A program made the position numbers and the translations under genes. The notes beneath the pieces were generated by a model that was given only the letters and a program-made list of their open reading frames with translations, was not told the DNA's origin and did not search any database. Of a DNA stretch of 24,654 nt, positions 6,136 to 14,136 are shown piece by piece. Each line of letters starts with the position of its first letter. Within the stretch, counting starts at the first letter, position 1. The DNA comes from a virus: the IMG/VR virus record IMGVR_UViG_3300045454_000111, positions 1 through 24,654 of that record. One strand, given 5' to 3'.

Positions 6136-6967
6136 TAGCGATCACCGCCCCATCGAGATTGACCCAAGGCGCGGAACCGCCCGAGAGGATCTGTTCGACC
6201 ACGAGACCCGTCGCGGTCGTCAGCAGAAGAACGACACCAGTCGGTGTCTGCACGGTGACGCGCTTGTCTGCCGCCCAGACGCCGGGCGCTGCCGTCGCCA
6301 GCAGAACGCCGGGCTCGATGTCCGCGGCACCCGCGGCGATCTGCCCAGACAGGAACACTGCTTCGCCAGCGGAATACGCTGCCGGGAACTGTCCCCATGC
6401 GGTTGGCGTGAAGCCGGTGGCGATCGACATCGGCACCGCGACAGCCCCGCCGCCGGGCGCGTACCCGTTCGGCATGAGCGCGAGCGGAATCCGGCCCTCA
6501 TCGTCGAGCCGGGGGACGTACTCCCACACAGGGTACGCGGTGCTCACCGGATACGTCCCGGGGTAGATGGACGGATACACCGTCGTCGGCTCGTCCCATC
6601 CGAGCCGAACTGTGTTGTCCTCCGCCTCGGGGATTACGCCGCCTTCGCTCGTGATGACCACCGACTCCACAGCGGTCTCGATCTTCTCGGCCACTTCGGG
6701 GCCGTCCAGGATCGCGTCGATGGCGGGCGCGACGGCCCCATAAATGGCGGCCGATATTTGGGACGGCGAAAGCCGCCCGGTCTCGACGGTGTCCTGAACT
6801 TCCTTTGCGGCCGCGACCTCGAGCACCGCTGCGTGCGTGGCGGTGTCGTCCTCGCGAACATAGGTAGCCACGGCCTCGTCGTTCTCCACGGCGTTCACGC
6901 CAGGGAGGCCGCGGGGGCCCGTCTCGCCCTTCGGGCCCTTGAGGTTGGCGATCGGAACACGTGCCAT
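6125..6967 (-). CDS. Collagen-like tail fibre protein
   Basis: A 280-residue protein. Residues about 11-23 are Gly-X-Y triplets (GPKGETGPRGLPG), the collagen-like motif that trimerises many phage fibres. A helical acidic region follows (about 25-115), then a proline/tyrosine-rich stretch (TVYPSIYPGTYP, about 128-140) and a beta-rich C-terminal part (about 165-280). The start at 6967 is 2 bp after the previous stop with little Shine-Dalgarno sequence, so it is probably translated by coupling. The stop overlaps the rhamnosidase-like gene by 11 bp, suggesting linked assembly. Likely a homotrimeric fibre or appendage; its ligand is unknown. Confidence 0.75.
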   Translation of the reverse strand: MARVPIANLKGPKGETGPRGLPGVNAVENDEAVATYVREDDTATHAAVLEVAAAKEVQDTVETGRLSPSQISAAIYGAVAPAIDAILDGPEVAEKIETAVESVVITSEGGVIPEAEDNTVRLGWDEPTTVYPSIYPGTYPVSTAYPVWEYVPRLDDEGRIPLALMPNGYAPGGGAVAVPMSIATGFTPTAWGQFPAAYSAGEAVFLSGQIAAGAADIEPGVLLATAAPGVWAADKRVTVQTPTGVVLLLTTATGLVVEQILSGGSAPWVNLDGAVIASAG

Positions 6968-6969
6968 CG

Positions 6970-7458
6970 TCAGCTCACAATCTCGAGAATTCCAGTCCCG
7001 CTGGAGGCGGGATCGTCAGGGTCGCCGGGCGGCTGCCCAGGACCGGGCGCGTTGAGGTACCAGCCGCGGTAGCCCGGCGGCGGCGGGTCGAGGGACACGA
7101 GCACGCTGTAGATCGACAGGTCGACCGGTGCGAGCTCCGAGATCGGCCCTCCGTTCGGGTACGGGTTGAAGGTCCACGACCACTCCGCGTACCCATACGC
7201 CCATCGCTCGGGGCCGTCGTCGGTGTTGATCAGCCACCGCAGGAACGGCGTGTAGATCGTCCACGGCTCGGCGAGGAGCTCGCATGTAAAGGCCCCGGTC
7301 TCCGGGTTCAGAGTGGCGATCGCCTCGACGTCTGCTGCGAGACCGCCGTCGACGAGGTTCGACCGCGACGGGCGGAAGCCGAAGACGGGGCGCCGCTCGG
7401 CGGGGATCGGCGCGCCCGTGTGATCCCACACGTTGCCGGTGACGGTGACGAGAGCCAT
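6970..7458 (-). CDS. Minor tail protein of unknown function
   Basis: A 162-residue protein starting MALVTVTGNVWDH at 7458, with AAAGGAG upstream. The N-terminal 85 residues resemble a prealbumin- or Ig-like beta domain (VTGNVWDHTGAPIP...LNPETGAFTCELL). The C-terminal part is rich in Pro, Gly and Trp and ends in a flexible PGPGQPPGDPDDP segment. Similar small proteins sit between the tail-tip hydrolase and the fibres in actinophages, where they may connect or bind carbohydrate. The assignment rests on operon position more than on a recognised family. Confidence 0.6.
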   Translation of the reverse strand: MALVTVTGNVWDHTGAPIPAERRPVFGFRPSRSNLVDGGLAADVEAIATLNPETGAFTCELLAEPWTIYTPFLRWLINTDDGPERWAYGYAEWSWTFNPYPNGGPISELAPVDLSIYSVLVSLDPPPPGYRGWYLNAPGPGQPPGDPDDPASSGTGILEIVS

Positions 7459-7468
7459 CGGGTCTCCT

Positions 7469-8530
7469 TTAGGCGTTCTGGTAGGTGGCCATGAAGTCGC
7501 GGGGGTTGATCGGCACACCGTTCACGTGGGTCTCCAGGTGCAGGTGGTTCCCGAAGCTGTTGCCGGTGTTGCCGATGCCGCCGAGCGTCTGCCCCTTGCC
7601 CACCTGCTGGCCGAGCGAGACAGCCGGCGGCTGGTACATGTGGGCGTACAGGGTGCGGAGGTTGTTGCCGAGCACAGTGCCGTGGTCGACCACGACACCG
7701 TTGCCCCAGCCGTGCCCCTGCCCCTCGGCGAGGATCCGAGACACAGTCCCGCTCCCCATGCACGGGATCGGGGTGCCCTCGATGTTCGCGATGCCGAGGC
7801 CGAAGTCGATGCCCTCATGGCTGGGGCGATCAGGCGGCCGGAACTCCGAGGTGACGAGGTCGAGCGAGAACGGCCACTGGAAGCGGGATCCGCCCGGGCC
7901 GCCGCCGGAGCCACCCTGGGTCCGGTAGAGGCGGTTGTCGGACCCGAGGACGAGGTACTCCCCCGTCATGCCCGACGGGAGTTGCGGGATCAGGCCACGA
8001 TTCACCAGGATGTGGCCGCTGTCGTAGAACGCGATAGCCGTGTTGCCGTCGACGACGATCCCCACGGAGCCGCCCTCGATGCTGACCCGGGAACCGCCCG
8101 GGCCGACGAGCTGGATGCCGCCGGAAGCGACGTTCACCTCGATGTCGCCGGGGCCGTCCACGCGTACCGCGTTGCTCGACACCACGACGCCGGCCTCGCC
8201 GGGGCCGTCGATAGAGGTGGTTGACGCGTTCGCGCTCAGCACGTTGTGATCCGCGTACCGGACAACGAGGTAGCCGCCCTCCCCGAAGATCAGTCCTTCC
8301 GTGCCGACCGCGATCTGCGCCTGGCCACCGAACTGCCCGAGCGTCACCGGCTCGTCACCGCCGACCATGATCGTGCCCGGGGCTTCCACCCTGATGCCCT
8401 CGGCTGCGCGGACGGTCATGCCGCCCCGGTCGATTGACGACGCCTCGAGGATGGACCCCGACTCGAGGCGGGTGATCCTGCGCTTCAGGTCCACCAGCTC
8501 GGCGTTGAAGTCGCTCAGGTCGTCGACCAT
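7469..8530 (-). CDS. Tail protein with C-terminal M23 peptidase domain
   Basis: A 353-residue protein. Residues 1-25 form a short coiled coil (LSDFNAELVDLKRRITRLES). Residues about 30-205 are repetitive glycine-rich beta structure. A Gly/Pro linker (TQGGSGGGPGG) leads to an M23/lysostaphin-type metallopeptidase at about 215-350. Its zinc and catalytic residues are present: His238 and Asp242 in HEGID, His297 in YAHM, and His329/His331 in HLHLE. The fold cuts peptide cross-bridges of peptidoglycan. In a tail-tip operon it probably opens a local hole in the wall during DNA entry, separate from the endolysin used for exit. The ATG at 8530 directly follows the stop of the previous gene. Confidence 0.88.
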   Translation of the reverse strand: MVDDLSDFNAELVDLKRRITRLESGSILEASSIDRGGMTVRAAEGIRVEAPGTIMVGGDEPVTLGQFGGQAQIAVGTEGLIFGEGGYLVVRYADHNVLSANASTTSIDGPGEAGVVVSSNAVRVDGPGDIEVNVASGGIQLVGPGGSRVSIEGGSVGIVVDGNTAIAFYDSGHILVNRGLIPQLPSGMTGEYLVLGSDNRLYRTQGGSGGGPGGSRFQWPFSLDLVTSEFRPPDRPSHEGIDFGLGIANIEGTPIPCMGSGTVSRILAEGQGHGWGNGVVVDHGTVLGNNLRTLYAHMYQPPAVSLGQQVGKGQTLGGIGNTGNSFGNHLHLETHVNGVPINPRDFMATYQNA

Positions 8531-9580
8531 CTACTGCACCTCCGGCTTCACGTTCACCGTCATGTCTCCGGAGAGCGCGATGATGCGCCGCTGGTAGACA
8601 CCGCTCGGGATCCACGGGTCGTCTCGCACGTCGAGTCGCACGATCCGGCCCGGCTGCACCATCTGCGGGGTGACCGGGTCCTCGAGGCGCACGCCGAACG
8701 ACCACTGCTCGGTCACATCGGCCGCTTCCGCCATCGCGTAGTTCGCCTGCGCCTGCAGGACGATCGGGATGTCGATGTCCTTCGCCTCGCGCTTCTCGTC
8801 GCGCGCGGGGATCCCGTATGGGTTGCGAGCGGAACCGGCGACGAGCATGTTCGCCCCGGTGCCCTTCCCGGTGACGATCACGCCCGTCGCCTGCGACGCC
8901 CCGTCCTCCACGACGCTGAGACCCTTGACGACGGACTGCGACGCGTTGACCGTCAGATCTGTGGCGCCCCGTTCGATCCGCTCGGCCACGTCCACCGCCC
9001 ACCGGAGCGACCCGCCAGGCGTCAGATAGGGGCGGAAGTCAATCTCCACCCCCGTCTTCTCGAGCTCCTCGAACAGGTCCGCAGCGGTCACCGTCTCCCA
9101 GTACCGGACGTCGCGGGAGTAGCCGCCTGACCCGTCCGAGGGCAGGTCGATCGGAAGGGCGTGCGCCGAGGTGATGCCCGTCGCGCGGACGAGGATCGCG
9201 CGGGCCGCGCCCGATGGGGACCGCCCCTGGATATTCAGGTTCCACATCGGCCCGTAGCTCAGCGCCCCGCCGGTCGGGCGCTTCGAGAACAGCGACCGGA
9301 GCTCGCTGAGCGACGCCTGCACCGTGCCGGCGTCACGGTCGTACACCCGGCGTGTGATCAGCCCGGCGTACGCGACGAACGTCCCCCACCGGACCACGAG
9401 CGTCCGCGACCATGCCGTCAGCAGCGACCGCGGATCCGAAATCGACGTGCCGTCGGCGAGCTTGAACGTCGCCGTACCGGTGCCGGTCCCGGTCAGGCGC
9501 CGCGCCCACGGGCACGCCGCCGGGTAAACCTGCTGCAGCGGCGTCCCCGACTGCGTGTCGTGGATCCAGAACTGCCACAT
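8531..9580 (-). CDS. Baseplate hub / Tal-like minor tail protein (gp27-like)
   Basis: A 349-residue protein directly downstream of the distal tail gene. It begins MWQFWIHDT and has the mixed beta-barrel pattern of siphophage Tal/gp27-like hub proteins. A central segment WETVTAADLFEELEKTGVEIDFRP (around 157-180) recalls the ReqiPepy6 gp37-like family of actinophage tail proteins; that match is from memory of the motif and is unconfirmed. Such proteins form a trimeric hub closing the tail tube and carry the fibres. The start at 9580 has AGGGGG upstream. The position between Dit and the M23 tail lysin is the standard one for the hub. Confidence 0.7.
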   Translation of the reverse strand: MWQFWIHDTQSGTPLQQVYPAACPWARRLTGTGTGTATFKLADGTSISDPRSLLTAWSRTLVVRWGTFVAYAGLITRRVYDRDAGTVQASLSELRSLFSKRPTGGALSYGPMWNLNIQGRSPSGAARAILVRATGITSAHALPIDLPSDGSGGYSRDVRYWETVTAADLFEELEKTGVEIDFRPYLTPGGSLRWAVDVAERIERGATDLTVNASQSVVKGLSVVEDGASQATGVIVTGKGTGANMLVAGSARNPYGIPARDEKREAKDIDIPIVLQAQANYAMAEAADVTEQWSFGVRLEDPVTPQMVQPGRIVRLDVRDDPWIPSGVYQRRIIALSGDMTVNVKPEVQ

Positions 9581-9592
9581 GGGCGCCCCCTA

Positions 9593-10384
9593 TCAGGCGA
9601 ACGTGTCGACCACGCGCACCGTCATCGACCCGGCCCCGCCGGTCCCGGTCAGCGACATGGGTTCATCCGCCGACCCGGGCGGAATGTGGATGACCTCGGC
9701 CGCGGCGACAGCGCCGGTCAGTAGCGCACCGTTTCGGTACAGCCAGCCGGTGCGCATGTCGATGCGGTCCGTCTGCCCCGTTGCCAGCGGCGCATCCACG
9801 ATGAACGCCGTCGACCCGTACGCGACGACGTATCCCTGTGGGAACATGCCCGTGACGAGCACCTCTGGGATCGCGGGCATCGTGCCGTAGTGGAAGGGAA
9901 CGACCTGGGCGCCCGTGAACTCCCGGGCCTTCCCATACCGACGCGGGTCGGGCGCCCAGAACTGCACCTGATAGTCGGCTACCGACGGGTCCTCACCGTG
10001 GATGCGCACCCCTGGGGCGCCGGCCCGGCGCACGCGCGCCCACAGCGGCTCGAGCGCGTCCTGCACGGTGAGCGTGTCAGCGCCGCCGTCGGCGAGCAGT
10101 CCGTTCAGCTGGCGGACCGCACGTTGCAGGCCCGCCGGCGAGTCGCCGAGGATCACCCCCGTGATGCTCACCACGCGAGCGGTGAGGTACCCCGGTGCGT
10201 CGAACGCGCCGTGCTGCAGCGGACGGTCCTCCTCGTCCCGGCGCATGTCCGGCGCCTCATCCCAGCCCGTCATCTCCTGGATCACGAAGTAGGGACCGTC
10301 CCCTGCTCGCACGTGGATGCCGCGGAAGGTGAGTCCGCCGATGTCCACGCGGAGCCTTCCGAGCTGCGCGACGCTGAACGGCAT
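9593..10384 (-). CDS. Distal tail protein (Dit-like)
   Basis: A 263-residue protein following the tape measure, the standard place for Dit, which forms the hexameric ring at the tail end. Early residues include a Dit-like beta-strand pattern (RVDIGGLTFRG). The middle contains LQRAVRQLNGLLADGG and QVQFWAPDPRRYG, the 'F.A.DP..Y' type motif common in Dit proteins. The C-terminal half looks like a galectin/CBM-like sandwich. The ATG at 10384 is preferred because GGGAGG lies 4 nt upstream and it overlaps the tape-measure stop (TGATG). In-frame ATGs at 10387 and 10405 have worse ribosome-site spacing. Confidence 0.8.
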   Translation of the reverse strand: MPFSVAQLGRLRVDIGGLTFRGIHVRAGDGPYFVIQEMTGWDEAPDMRRDEEDRPLQHGAFDAPGYLTARVVSITGVILGDSPAGLQRAVRQLNGLLADGGADTLTVQDALEPLWARVRRAGAPGVRIHGEDPSVADYQVQFWAPDPRRYGKAREFTGAQVVPFHYGTMPAIPEVLVTGMFPQGYVVAYGSTAFIVDAPLATGQTDRIDMRTGWLYRNGALLTGAVAAAEVIHIPPGSADEPMSLTGTGGAGSMTVRVVDTFA

Positions 10385-11967
10385 CATGCCTCCCTGAGTG
10401 CCCATGCGAGCCGCTCGGCAGCGACGCGCCCCACGGTCGCCTCATCCATGCCCGGCGCTCCGTAGACCTTCATCTCGATGGGGCGCCCGCCACCGGACCG
10501 GGATCCGACCAAGCCCTCCTCGAGCGCCCGGTTCATCAGACCCGTGTCGACCACGGTCTCGGGTCGGCCCGCCTCCGCGAGGATCGCGGCCGTGCCACCG
10601 CGCCTCGGGAGGACCGTCGCGCCATCCGCGAGCCGCGGCAGCTCCACATGGGGCATCGTGTCGAAGGTGATGCCGACGTGACCGCCGATGTCGTTCAGGC
10701 CACCGACCAGCCCGTTGATGAGGTCGATCGCGCCGTTGACACCGCCCTCGATCCAGCCGAGCACGGTGTTCCACGCGTCCCGAACCACGCCCGGGATCGT
10801 CTCGCCCCAGAACGTGTCCCACGCCGCTGCGATGCCCGACCACGTGTTGTCCCACCAGGTGGTGAATCCCGCGGTTGCCTCCTCGATCCAGGTGAGGAAC
10901 CCGCTCCAGATGTCGGTCACGAACGCGACCACGTGGTCCCAGTTCGCGATCAGCGCGACGACCGCCGCGGCGAGCGCGACCAGGCCGAGCACCACCCAAG
11001 TGATCGGGTTCGCCAGCAGCGCGGCCGTCGACGCCCAGATCGACGCGGACCAGGCGATGAACGCCGCCACCAGCGTGATGCCGATGACCGAGCCGATAGC
11101 GACCAGCACGGGCTGGTTCTCGGACAGCCACGTGAACGCCGTCGCGAGCGCGCCCGTGATCGCCTGCAGCGCTGGCATGGCCGCCGACATGATCGTCTCG
11201 CCGAGCCCACCCAGCGAGTGGCCCAGCAGGTCCATCTGCCCCTGGTAGGTCTCCGCGTACGCGGCGCCCGACCCGCCGAACTGGCTGTTCAGCTCGCCGA
11301 GGATGATCTTCTGGGCCTCCATCGTGTCGCCCGACTCGACCAGCGACTCGATCATCGCCTTCTGGTCGTCGGTGAACTGGATGCCCACTCGGGACAGCGC
11401 CGAGATGCCCGCGATCGGGTCGTTGAGCGCCTTGCCGAGCTGGATGGCGGCGGACTGTGGGTCGGTGCCCATGGCGCGCGCCATGTCCACCAGCGAGGTC
11501 GTCGCCTGGTTGAAGATGTCGTTGCCCTCGCCGACCCCGTTCTGGATGTTCTTGAAGGTCAGCAGCAGGTTGGCGCCCTCCTGGATCGCCTCCGACTCGG
11601 TCGCCGTGACCGACTCGAGACTGTCGGCGAGATTGCGCACCTCGTCCGCGGAGACGTTCGCCGCGCCGCCGGTCGACTCGATCACCGAGCGGGTCTGGGC
11701 GCCGATCGTCTCGATCCGAGCGAGCCCGTTGATCGACTCGGTGACGAAGCTGCCGATCTGGTTGGCGACGAACATCCCGCCGAGAGTCGTGGCCAGCCCA
11801 CCGACGCCCTTCAGCACACCCGACGACCACTTCTTGCCCGTGTTGGTGGCGGCCGACTCGACGCCCTTGTCCGCGCCGGCGATCTCCTTCGTGATCTGAT
11901 CCTGCGCGCCCTCGAACGACGGCACGAGCCGGATCCACGCGGTCGCGAGCTCGACACCAGTAGCCAT
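10384..11967 (-). CDS. Tape measure protein
   Basis: A 527-residue protein that spans the tail tube during assembly and sets its length. The N-terminal half contains a PhageMin-type tail segment (VRNLADSLESVTATESEAIQEGANLL, about 110-135, then LVDMARAMGTD). The middle has a strongly hydrophobic region (about 265-345, with VLVAIGSVIGITLVAAFI and WVVLGLVALAAAVVALIA) and Trp-rich repeats (TTWWDNTWSGIAAAWDTFW), probably used in membrane passage. It is short for a tape measure; at about 1.5 angstrom per residue it predicts a tail near 80 nm. The ATG at 11967 follows GAGAGGCGGG; a GTG one codon upstream is possible. It sits right after the chaperone frameshift genes, as expected. Confidence 0.92.
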   Translation of the reverse strand: MATGVELATAWIRLVPSFEGAQDQITKEIAGADKGVESAATNTGKKWSSGVLKGVGGLATTLGGMFVANQIGSFVTESINGLARIETIGAQTRSVIESTGGAANVSADEVRNLADSLESVTATESEAIQEGANLLLTFKNIQNGVGEGNDIFNQATTSLVDMARAMGTDPQSAAIQLGKALNDPIAGISALSRVGIQFTDDQKAMIESLVESGDTMEAQKIILGELNSQFGGSGAAYAETYQGQMDLLGHSLGGLGETIMSAAMPALQAITGALATAFTWLSENQPVLVAIGSVIGITLVAAFIAWSASIWASTAALLANPITWVVLGLVALAAAVVALIANWDHVVAFVTDIWSGFLTWIEEATAGFTTWWDNTWSGIAAAWDTFWGETIPGVVRDAWNTVLGWIEGGVNGAIDLINGLVGGLNDIGGHVGITFDTMPHVELPRLADGATVLPRRGGTAAILAEAGRPETVVDTGLMNRALEEGLVGSRSGGGRPIEMKVYGAPGMDEATVGRVAAERLAWALREA

Positions 11968-11979
11968 CACACCCGCCTC

Positions 11980-12701
11980 TCAGCGGGCGGTGCCCGCAGA
12001 CTGCGCGTCCCACCACGCGTCGAAGTCGCTCACCGGAATCGGGTCGCGGCCGAGCTTCTGCCCCTGGGCCTTCTCCCACGGGCGCGGGAACCGCTTCGGC
12101 TTCGGCGCGTTCTGCTTGCCGGCCCGTTGCCAGTTCGCCAGCTGAAGCACGTCGATGACGGTCGCCAGCAGCTGCGCTTCCGTGCTCCACCGCTCCCCGT
12201 GGATCGCCTCACACGTCGCCGTGCCCGGCGTCTTCTGCCACCGCATCACCAGGACCCACAGGTCCCGCCACGACAGCGTCATGCCGAGCTCGTCGAGCGA
12301 ACGTCCGATCTGCAGCAGATCGAACTCGATGCCCTCGCCGAACCGCTCGATCAGTCGGCAGAGGGAGAAGATTCCCCCAGGCTGATCCCCGACGCCTCCT
12401 GCCACGCCTGCATGAGCGCGGGGATCTGATCGTCGGTCAGCTGTTTGTACAGGCCCGGCGCGTACGTCTCGAACAGCTCACGCTGGATGGCCTGCACCTC
12501 GAGCGTCTGCTCCGGGGCGGGCTGCCCACCCTCGTCGATGATCCGCTTCAGCGGGATCGACGCCTCCTGCATCCGCAGGCGCAGATCGGACGAGATGAAC
12601 TGCAGCTTCGGCACCGACCACGTCTTCTTCTGGCCGGGCAGCTTGAACTTGAACCGGTTCTGGTCGATCGACGCTTTCGACGCCGGCACCTCGAACACCA
12701 T
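11980..12701 (-). CDS. Tail assembly chaperone fusion made by -1 frameshift (gpGT-like)
   Basis: The downstream reading frame (about 12405 to 11980) has no convincing start of its own and is entered from the upstream chaperone gene by a -1 slip. The G-run at 12378-12374 lets Gly109 (GGG) re-pair one base back. The product is residues 1-109 of the upstream protein followed by 131 more, 240 in total, starting GGIFSLCRLIERF. The extension includes WRDLWVLVMRW and a basic, proline-rich stretch (PKPKRFPRPW), typical of the T part of lambda-like G/GT pairs. The longer product binds the tape measure and recruits tail tube subunits. It sits just before the tape measure gene, the invariant position for this pair. 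Confidence 0.8.
12351..12701 (-). CDS. Tail assembly chaperone, unshifted product (gpG-like)
   Basis: A 116-residue protein beginning MVFEVPASKASID at 12701, with AAGGAG 5 nt before the ATG. It carries a conserved-looking core (FKFKLPGQKKTWSVPKLQFI, about 17-36) and helical segments (around 67-85 and 90-104), then ends GISLGESSPSAD. It lies between the major tail protein and the tape measure and overlaps the next frame, as tail chaperone genes do. Most ribosomes should make this short form, with a minority shifting at codon 109. It is a catalyst of assembly and is not expected in the finished virion. Confidence 0.85.
   Translation of the reverse strand: MVFEVPASKASIDQNRFKFKLPGQKKTWSVPKLQFISSDLRLRMQEASIPLKRIIDEGGQPAPEQTLEVQAIQRELFETYAPGLYKQLTDDQIPALMQAWQEASGISLGESSPSAD
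12372..12378 (-). other. Programmed -1 frameshift slippery site
   Basis: On the minus strand the heptamer GGGGGAA is read in the upstream frame as (CT)G GGG GAA. Five consecutive G residues allow the glycine tRNA on GGG to slip back one base without losing pairing, after which GGA and ATC are read in the second frame. The upstream frame would otherwise stop seven codons after codon 109. Position, direction and run match tail-chaperone shifts; no clear downstream pseudoknot was worked out. Confidence 0.7.
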
Positions 12702-12736
12702 GGGGACTCCTTCGGGGATGCGGGGATCGGGAGAGT

Positions 12737-12777
12737 CTGCGGCGGCGGGGCGGATCCCCAGCGCCCCACCGCCGCAG
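12737..12777 (-). terminator. Strong hairpin after the major tail protein gene
   Basis: A 16-bp stem with one mismatch: left arm 12737-12752 (begins CTGCGGCGG), right arm 12762-12777 (ends CCGCCGCAG), around a 9-nt loop. It fills the 92-bp gap between the major tail gene and the chaperone gene. There is no T-run, so it probably attenuates transcription or protects the 3' end of an abundant major-tail mRNA. Confidence 0.7.
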
Positions 12778-12793
12778 GTCGAACCGGGACGGG

Positions 12794-13378
12794 TCAGGCC
12801 GCAGCCTTCACGCCGTCGTCGGTGTAGATGTAGATCGAGTTGCCAGCGGCGTCCGGGTAGGTCGACAGCGTCACCGGGAGGGTGACCGCGCCCGACGCGG
12901 TCAGCGGGATCTCCCCGCGCTCGGTGACCTGCCCGTGCGGGACGAACACGCGCACCCGGCGCGAGCCGTCCTTGATCTTGAAGTGCCAGGCCTTGATCGG
13001 CCGCTGGCCGGCACCGATCGCGGCGCGCGTCTGCTCGCCGTGAGCGGTCGTCGCCTCGGTCACCGTCACGTTGTCGTCGCCCATGTAGTTCTTCAGGGCG
13101 GCCACGGACAGCTCGAGGTGCGTCCACGCGATCGTGCCGTCGAACTCGGAGAGGATCTTCCGGATCACCTTCAGCGACCAGTCGAGGATGTTCGTCGTCG
13201 ACTCCGACGGGGTGATCGTCACCCCGTCCTCGTTGACGTAGCCCGAGTCCTCGAGGCCGGTGTCGACGAAGTCGTCGATGCCCTCCGGGACGACGTCGGT
13301 CTCCGGGCCGGTGAGGATCGCGCCCGTCGTCGCCTGATCCGGGGCGCCGACGAACACCTTCTTGCTATCCACGCTCAT
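12794..13378 (-). CDS. Major tail protein (tail tube subunit)
   Basis: A 194-residue protein beginning MSVDSKKVFVGAPDQA, with AAAGGGG before the ATG. It is predicted mostly beta-strand with one central helix region. The sequence around SGYVNEDGVTITPSESTTNI and WSLKVIRKI (about 46-75) is typical of actinophage tail tube proteins, where the first part describes the gene's 'GY.s.dGvt' loop. It polymerises as hexameric rings to form the tail tube. Its position after the tail terminator and before the chaperones is standard. The hairpins on both sides suggest it is expressed at a different level from its neighbours, as needed for an abundant structural protein. Confidence 0.87.
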   Translation of the reverse strand: MSVDSKKVFVGAPDQATTGAILTGPETDVVPEGIDDFVDTGLEDSGYVNEDGVTITPSESTTNILDWSLKVIRKILSEFDGTIAWTHLELSVAALKNYMGDDNVTVTEATTAHGEQTRAAIGAGQRPIKAWHFKIKDGSRRVRVFVPHGQVTERGEIPLTASGAVTLPVTLSTYPDAAGNSIYIYTDDGVKAAA

Positions 13379-13408
13379 GCGTATGCCCCTTTCAGGCAGG
13401 ACGAGACC

Positions 13409-13428
13409 GCCGACCCGGTCGGGTCGGC
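13409..13428 (-). terminator. Hairpin between tail terminator and major tail genes
   Basis: GCCGACCCG-gt-CGGGTCGGC is a near-perfect palindrome with 9-bp arms in the 63-bp gap before the major tail gene. A 2-nt loop is tight, so about 8 bp would pair in RNA. No T-run follows. It may mark an mRNA processing or attenuation point upstream of the major tail transcript. Confidence 0.45.
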
Positions 13429-13441
13429 GTGGTGGTGGGGA

Positions 13442-13870
13442 TCAGACCGTCGCCTTGCGCAGGTCGACGGAGATCGTTGACGTGAACCGGAAGTGAGTCG
13501 GCACGTCGGGGTGTGGGAGGTTCGCCGGCATGGACGCCGACGCCGCGTAGCAGGGCACGCCACCGAGCACTCCGGCGCGCGCCGCGGCCTCGACGACCGC
13601 GACGGCCAGCGCGCACAAGTCCCGCGCGTCCTGCTCGCGCTTCGCGTAGCCCTCGAGCGCGAGCACGTGCGTGCCCGTGACGAGATCGCGCCCCGGTCCC
13701 CCGGTCGCCACCACGCGAATGAACTCGGCCGGTTTCGGATCGGCTGTCGGGATCTTCGTCCCGACGGTGCCCGCGGCCATGTTGAGCTGCTTCCCGAGGG
13801 TCGGCAGCACGGTCGACAGCTCGGTGAGCACTGCGACCTCCGGGTCGGCGGGGACGAGGATCTCGACCAT
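13442..13870 (-). CDS. Tail terminator protein
   Basis: A 142-residue protein (MVEILVPADPEVAVLTELST...). It has the alpha/beta layout of tail terminators such as lambda gpU: an early loop with the conserved-style KIPTADPKPAEFIRV stretch (about 39-53), a GG-PGRDLVTGTHVLALEGYAKRE region (57-80), a helix (DLCALAVAVVEAAA) and a final beta strand (FTSTISVDLRK). It caps the finished tail tube and joins it to the head. The ATG at 13870 overlaps the upstream stop (TGATG); a GTG at 13873 is an alternative. It occupies the usual slot between the HK97 gp10-like gene and the major tail gene. Confidence 0.78.
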   Translation of the reverse strand: MVEILVPADPEVAVLTELSTVLPTLGKQLNMAAGTVGTKIPTADPKPAEFIRVVATGGPGRDLVTGTHVLALEGYAKREQDARDLCALAVAVVEAAARAGVLGGVPCYAASASMPANLPHPDVPTHFRFTSTISVDLRKATV

Positions 13871-14136
13871 CACGGCCTCCCGGCGTCGAGCGCAGACAGC
13901 AGCGTCCGGTCGCGGGCCTCCCGGGCGCGCGCCGCGAACGTCGTCGTGCTCACCTGCACCGCCGCGCGGTCAGGCGCCACCGACTCCTCAGCGACGAACC
14001 CCGCCGCTTCACCGCCGGCCGCCTCCGCGATCGCCTCGCCGCGGCGCATGAGCTCGGCGCGCACGGCCTCCGAGTTCAGCAGCTCCTTGAAGCCCGCGCT
14101 ATTCAGCTTCAGCCGAACGCTCTTGATCGTCGCCAT
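13870..14136 (-). CDS. HK97 gp10-like head-tail joining protein
   Basis: An 88-residue protein starting MATIKSVRLKLNSAGFKELLNS. The pattern of an initial strand followed by a helix over 'GFKELLNSEAVRAELMRRGEAIAEAA' is that of the HK97 gp10-like family, found between stopper and tail terminator in many siphophages. A C-terminal segment (TTFAARAREARDRTLLSAL) resembles the family's conserved basic end. The ATG at 14136 overlaps the previous stop (TGATG). The role is in completing the neck or tail, but the exact biochemical function of this family is not settled. Confidence 0.7.
   Translation of the reverse strand: MATIKSVRLKLNSAGFKELLNSEAVRAELMRRGEAIAEAAGGEAAGFVAEESVAPDRAAVQVSTTTFAARAREARDRTLLSALDAGRP

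Noticed and set aside
10442-12190. Long minus-strand frame overlapping the tape measure gene
   Set aside because: Low-complexity Arg/Gly/Asp-rich translation in the wrong frame; the tape measure frame has the expected domains and ribosome site.
10648-12429. Long plus-strand frame opposite the tape measure and chaperone genes
   Set aside because: Arg-rich antisense shadow without a recognisable domain or ribosome site.
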